A DNA stretch of 9,744 bases, from the NCBI GenBank assembly GCA_947462425.1, contig CANHPI010000078.1, positions 1 to 9,744 of the forward strand, in the 5' to 3' direction. The notes beneath the pieces were generated by a model. The model was not told where the DNA came from. It worked only from the letters and a program-made list of their open reading frames with translations, and did not search any database. Both the position numbers and the translations under genes were made by a program. The stretch comes from Bacteroidota bacterium (lineage in GTDB: Bacteria; Bacteroidota; Bacteroidia; B-17B0; B-17BO). The first letter of the stretch is position 1, and every line of letters begins with the position of its first letter. Shown here piece by piece: positions 6,080-9,744 of this stretch.

Positions 6080-9000
6080 ATGAATAAATCTTTACTTTTA
6101 AATAGCATATTATTTATTTTCACTTTTTTATCAATTATTTCAATAGCCCAAGTGCCATTAAATGATAATTGTGCAGGTGCTACGGCCCTTAATCTTGGTA
6201 ATCCGTGTGTAAACGGAACAACAGTTGGTTCGTCTGACAACATATCAACCATAGCTGGTTGTCAAAGCGGTGGAAATCAAAACAACCATAATGATGTATG
6301 GTATTCATTTGTTTCTACAGGAACTCAATTTACAGCTACAGTCACAACAAGTGCACCTTTTGCTGGCAATGTAGAATTTATCTTAGTTGCTGGTGCTTGT
6401 GGAACACAAACAATTGTAAATTCAATCTGTGGCGCCTCACCTTTGGCTGTGACCATTAATGGATTAACTGCAGGAACGTCTTATTATGCTGTTATTTCAA
6501 AACAAGGAAATGGTACTGACGGTCCATTTACTCTATGTAATTATGCAACTACCACACCAACAACTGGATGTACTTCTAATGATGATTGTCTTACGGCTCA
6601 GGTTATAACCTTAAATGCGGTTGGAGCTACCTCTATATGCACAACAGGTTGCAATATCGGAGCTGCAGTTGGATTAGATTTTATTGGAAATAATTGCGAA
6701 GATATGCCAAATCCCACAGTTTGGTACTCTTTCACAACTGGCGCTACCGCAGCATCAATTAATATTAACCTGACAAGTGCAACTATGACTAATCCGGAGT
6801 ATACACTTTTTTCAAATACAAATTTTTGTTTTGGGCCGTATACTATAAATAGTTGTGTTGAAGGAGTTGCCGGTAGTGCTACAACTACTTCACTTGTTGT
6901 GTCTCCTAATACAACTTATTATATTGCTGTTTCTGATGCTACTGGTGACCAGGGAAGTTTTAATCTATGTATATCACAAAACGCAGATAATAGTGCTTGT
7001 AACACCGATAACAATTTGGTTGTGTCTGCTACGTCAATGGGTTCTCCATTAGCAGGACCATATAAACCAGGTGAGGTAGTGAGTTTTTGTTATACAATAA
7101 CGGATTGGCAACAAATAAATTGTAATTACCTTGGAGCAGTAGTTCCTAACTTTGGCACTTGTTGGGATCCCGCTTCGTTTAATGCTCAAGGTATGCCTGT
7201 TAATATTACAACACCACTAAATGTTAATGGCGTTATACAGCCTTGCGCGCCAGGACCACCATGTGCATGGAGTGCTTGTGCCGGAACACCATCTGGCGCA
7301 TGGAACTGGTTCCCTTCGGGATCAGCTACTTATAATGTGTCAGGAGGTTCATTGCCATTGGGTTCAGCAATGGGCGCCGGTTGGTATTTTTTATCTTCAT
7401 ATAATCCTGTTACAGGCGCATGTACTGGAGATCCTACCGATCCTGATAATTCCTTTGGTGATGGGAATTTCCCAGCATGTGGCACAAACACTTTTGATTA
7501 CACTTTATGTTTTAATCTTATTGCTGGGCCAACTGGTAACTGTACAACAGGGTTAACTGATTGTGGAGTTACTATAAAAACATATGCGGATGGAGAATTT
7601 GGCGCTTGGTCTAGTGTTGGTTGTATGGTTGATATTTCTGCAATTTCAACAGCTACTTTATTATGCTGCGCTCAGCCTAATATGACAAGTGCAAATACAG
7701 CAACTATTTGTAGCGGTCAAACAGTTTCTATCCCTTTAACAAGTGATGTTACATCTACTTATTCTTGGATTGCAGCAATTAATACAAATGTTATAGGAGA
7801 AAGCACCACGGCACAAAGCACTAGTACAATTAGTAATATATTAAGTAATACAACCACAGTCGCTCAAACTGTAGTTTATACAGTGAGTCCTACATCAACT
7901 AATAGTTGTTTGGGAACGCCTCAAACCATTTCCGTAACTGTTAATCCAGCCCCTATCGTTACAGCAAATTCTACAAATACATCCATATGTTCAGGAAATT
8001 CAGTTGCCTTAACAGGAGGAGGAGCTTCTACCTATACTTGGACTGGTGGAGTCACAAATGGTGTTGCATTTTCACCAATGGCGACAGCATCTTATACAGT
8101 AACTGGCACATCAGCAGCAGGATGCACCAATACAGCAGTGCAAACTATAACAGTAAATCCTATCCCAACAACTACAGCAAGTGCAACAGGCACGATAAAT
8201 TGTGCAACCCCAACAATAACATTAAATTCGAGCTTAGCAGGAGTTACCTATACATGGACAGCACCGAGTGGAGGTTCAGTTAGTTCTACAAATACACAAT
8301 CTACATCAGCATCTGGAACAGCAGGAATATATACTTTAAATGTTCAAAGTACAGCGGGATGCACTTATTCTACCACAGCATCAGTTACACAAAATACAAC
8401 TACACCCACAGGATTAAGCGCAGGCTCAAATCAAACATTAACATGTTCGTCAACATCAGTTGCATTAAATGGCAGTATAACAACTCCAACTAATGCGACG
8501 GTTTTATGGATAGGTCCAAGTGTGTCAGGTTCCACAACAAGTTTTAGTACATCAGCTAACGGAGCTGGGGTATATACATTAACAGCCACCAATCCAATTA
8601 ATGGTTGCACGGCAACATCTACAGTTCAGGTTAGTCCAAGTGCGGGTGCACCTTCATTGACGATAAATCCTGTTACAAATACAATAACTTGCACCAATAC
8701 GTTAGTAACAGTAAGTATAAGTTCAACAGTAAGTTCGGTTAGTTATATATGGTCTGGTCCAGGTATTGTTTCAGGAACAGGAACAGGAACAATTACAGTA
8801 AATCAAGGAGGAACTTATAATTTTACATTAACTAATACTACCAATAGTTGTTCAACGTCGAATAATCAAGTCGTTGTTCAAAATATTACTCCACCAACAG
8901 CAGCAGCAAGTAATACAACTACCTTAACATGTTTAAACACAGCAGCAGTATTAACAGGCGGTGGCGGAGGCACTTATGTTTGGACAGGCCCTTCCATTAT

Positions 9001-9744
9001 AGGCGGAGGATCAACATCAACGCCAACGGTAAATGCCCCAGGAAACTATACGGTAACGGTAACAGCAGCAAATGGTTGTACCGCAGCAGCCACAGCAAGT
9101 GTAACACAAAATAGTACTCCCCCAACAGCAACAGCAAGTAATACAACTACCTTAACATGTTCAACCACGGCAGCAGTATTAACAGGCGGCGGCGGTGGCA
9201 CATATGTTTGGACAGGCCCATCCATTACAGGCGGAGGATCAACATCAACACCAACAGTAAATGCCTCAGGAAACTATACAGTAACAGTAACAGCAGCAAA
9301 TGGCTGTACCGCAGTAGCCACAACGATTGTTTCACAAAATATAACAGCCCCAATAACAACAGCAAGTACAAGTGGAAGTTTAACCTGTTTACCATCATCC
9401 ACAGTTAGTCTATCATCCACATTATCTGGGATGAATTATACATGGACTGCACCATCAGGCGGTTTGGTTGGAAGTGCAAACTCTCAAAATACTTCAGCTA
9501 GTGGTGCAGCAGGTATTTATACTTTAAGCCTTGTTGATCCAACTACTGGATGTTTATTTACAACTACAACAAGCGTTTCACAAAATGCAATTGTTCCAAC
9601 AACAACGGCAAGTGTATCAGGAGTTTTAACTTGTTCAACCTTAACAGTTGATTTAAATTCCACATTAGCAGGCATGAACTATACCTGGACCACACCAGTA
9701 CCTTCAACTATTAATACACAATCTACAACAGCGACACTACCAGG
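6080..9744 (+). CDS. Giant secreted Ig/PKD-like repeat protein, probable adhesin and T9SS substrate, C-terminus beyond the window
   Basis: The frame is open from ATG at 6080 to the right edge, 1221 codons without a stop. A signal peptide (1-23, cleavage SIA|Q) is followed by two related domains. Domain 1 (about 26-155) has NDNC and VWYSF at 73-77; domain 2 (about 164-302) has NDDC and VWYSF at 214-218. This NDxC...WYSF form is common at the N-terminus of Bacteroidota T9SS-exported surface proteins. Domain 3 (about 303-533) is rich in Cys, Trp and Gly, with many Cys that may form disulfides. From 534 on come at least nine Ig/PKD-like repeats (YxWxGP or YTWTAPSGG, GxYTL/YTV, GC). No Arg codon is visible and only four Lys (residue 3, SKQ, YKP, IKT). 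The T9SS C-terminal sorting domain that would confirm the export route, if present, lies past the edge. Adhesion or matrix function is inferred from architecture. Confidence 0.92.
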   Translation, partial: MNKSLLLNSILFIFTFLSIISIAQVPLNDNCAGATALNLGNPCVNGTTVGSSDNISTIAGCQSGGNQNNHNDVWYSFVSTGTQFTATVTTSAPFAGNVEFILVAGACGTQTIVNSICGASPLAVTINGLTAGTSYYAVISKQGNGTDGPFTLCNYATTTPTTGCTSNDDCLTAQVITLNAVGATSICTTGCNIGAAVGLDFIGNNCEDMPNPTVWYSFTTGATAASININLTSATMTNPEYTLFSNTNFCFGPYTINSCVEGVAGSATTTSLVVSPNTTYYIAVSDATGDQGSFNLCISQNADNSACNTDNNLVVSATSMGSPLAGPYKPGEVVSFCYTITDWQQINCNYLGAVVPNFGTCWDPASFNAQGMPVNITTPLNVNGVIQPCAPGPPCAWSACAGTPSGAWNWFPSGSATYNVSGGSLPLGSAMGAGWYFLSSYNPVTGACTGDPTDPDNSFGDGNFPACGTNTFDYTLCFNLIAGPTGNCTTGLTDCGVTIKTYADGEFGAWSSVGCMVDISAISTATLLCCAQPNMTSANTATICSGQTVSIPLTSDVTSTYSWIAAINTNVIGESTTAQSTSTISNILSNTTTVAQTVVYTVSPTSTNSCLGTPQTISVTVNPAPIVTANSTNTSICSGNSVALTGGGASTYTWTGGVTNGVAFSPMATASYTVTGTSAAGCTNTAVQTITVNPIPTTTASATGTINCATPTITLNSSLAGVTYTWTAPSGGSVSSTNTQSTSASGTAGIYTLNVQSTAGCTYSTTASVTQNTTTPTGLSAGSNQTLTCSSTSVALNGSITTPTNATVLWIGPSVSGSTTSFSTSANGAGVYTLTATNPINGCTATSTVQVSPSAGAPSLTINPVTNTITCTNTLVTVSISSTVSSVSYIWSGPGIVSGTGTGTITVNQGGTYNFTLTNTTNSCSTSNNQVVVQNITPPTAAASNTTTLTCLNTAAVLTGGGGGTYVWTGPSIIGGGSTSTPTVNAPGNYTVTVTAANGCTAAATASVTQNSTPPTATASNTTTLTCSTTAAVLTGGGGGTYVWTGPSITGGGSTSTPTVNASGNYTVTVTAANGCTAVATTIVSQNITAPITTASTSGSLTCLPSSTVSLSSTLSGMNYTWTAPSGGLVGSANSQNTSASGAAGIYTLSLVDPTTGCLFTTTTSVSQNAIVPTTTASVSGVLTCSTLTVDLNSTLAGMNYTWTTPVPSTINTQSTTATLP
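7679..9744 (+). repeat. Array of at least nine Ig/PKD-like coding repeats in the giant protein
   Basis: Unit boundaries set by eye at the proline that ends each unit: 7679-7954, 7955-8167, 8168-8407, 8408-8653, 8654-8896, 8897-9124, 9125-9352, 9353-9598 and 9599-edge, giving 92, 71, 80, 82, 81, 76, 76 and 82 residues and a partial ninth. Each complete unit has one Cys near its start (ICSG, NCAT, TCSS, TCLN and similar) and one near its end (usually GC), fitting one disulfide per domain. Two kinds alternate: units with TYVWTGPSI-type strands and units with YTWTAPSGG-type strands (8168, 9353, probably 9599). Confidence 0.85.
8897..9352 (+). repeat. Near-identical tandem 228-base repeat pair
   Basis: Units 8897-9124 and 9125-9352 are both exactly 228 bases (76 codons) with no gaps. 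By eye I count about 25 base differences and 11 residue differences, so roughly 89% DNA and 86% protein identity, far above the other units. Many differences are silent third-position changes (for example ACG against ACA). This is a recent in-frame duplication or gene-conversion pair within the adhesin gene. Confidence 0.88.

Noticed and set aside
5947..6252. 101-codon minus-strand ORF
   Set aside because: It spans the junction of the small secreted protein and the adhesin in antisense. Both plus-strand frames have signal peptides and fit better.
6855..9408. Several plus-strand ORFs of about 60-110 codons in other frames, including two similar Arg/Ser-rich ones near 8929 and 9157
   Set aside because: They lie inside the continuous 1221-codon adhesin frame. 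The two similar ones resemble each other only because the underlying 228-base DNA repeat is duplicated. None has a signal peptide or family features.
7679..9744. Regularly spaced repeats that could suggest a CRISPR-like array
   Set aside because: The units are 71-92 codons long, in frame and protein-coding, with no short identical direct repeats and spacers.

Overview
The window looks like a chromosomal segment of a low-GC member of the Bacteroidota, probably Flavobacteriales-like. The reasons are: an OmpA protein with TPR and PD40 repeats; a very large secreted Ig-repeat protein typical of type IX secretion (T9SS) substrates; start codons preceded by A/T-rich sequence without a Shine-Dalgarno; and three signal peptides that all place Gln right after the predicted cleavage site. 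I see no RNA genes, CRISPR array, insertion sequence or recognisable defence system.

Left part (1-5415, all minus strand). Reading in the direction of transcription there is a tight three-gene operon: a YbhN/AglD-type flippase-like membrane protein (5415-4450), a membrane-anchored family 2 glycosyltransferase with processive-type motifs (4460-3333, overlapping by 11 bases), and a DppC/OppC-type ABC permease with an unusually long extracytoplasmic insertion (3332-2073, starting directly after the previous stop). All three use non-ATG starts (GTG, GTG, TTG). A clear intrinsic terminator (2071-2042) closes the operon 1 base after the permease stop codon. After it comes an independent gene for a TPR/PD40/OmpA outer-membrane or peptidoglycan-linked protein (2001 to beyond position 1), which lacks only its last few residues.

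Centre (5416-5707). This is a divergent intergenic region. On the plus strand it carries a near-consensus Bacteroidota promoter, a 14-base perfect palindrome, and a hairpin with a T-run lying in the presumed 5' leader.

Right part (5708-9744, plus strand). A 121-residue secreted protein of unknown function is followed after 6 bases by an open reading frame that runs off the window. That frame encodes at least 1221 residues: a signal peptide, two related domains marked by a Cys-rich N-terminal stretch and VWYSF, a Cys/aromatic-rich third domain, and at least nine Ig/PKD-like repeats of about 71-92 residues, each with two Cys. Two adjacent repeats are nearly identical, so the array has expanded recently. 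The protein contains no Arg and only four Lys in everything visible.

Together the window is cell-envelope and surface biology: a probable lipid or glycan handling operon, an envelope anchor protein, and a giant surface adhesin with a small secreted companion. The most unusual items are the charge-free repeat array, its two-type repeat pattern, the coupled small secreted protein, and the leader hairpin upstream of them.
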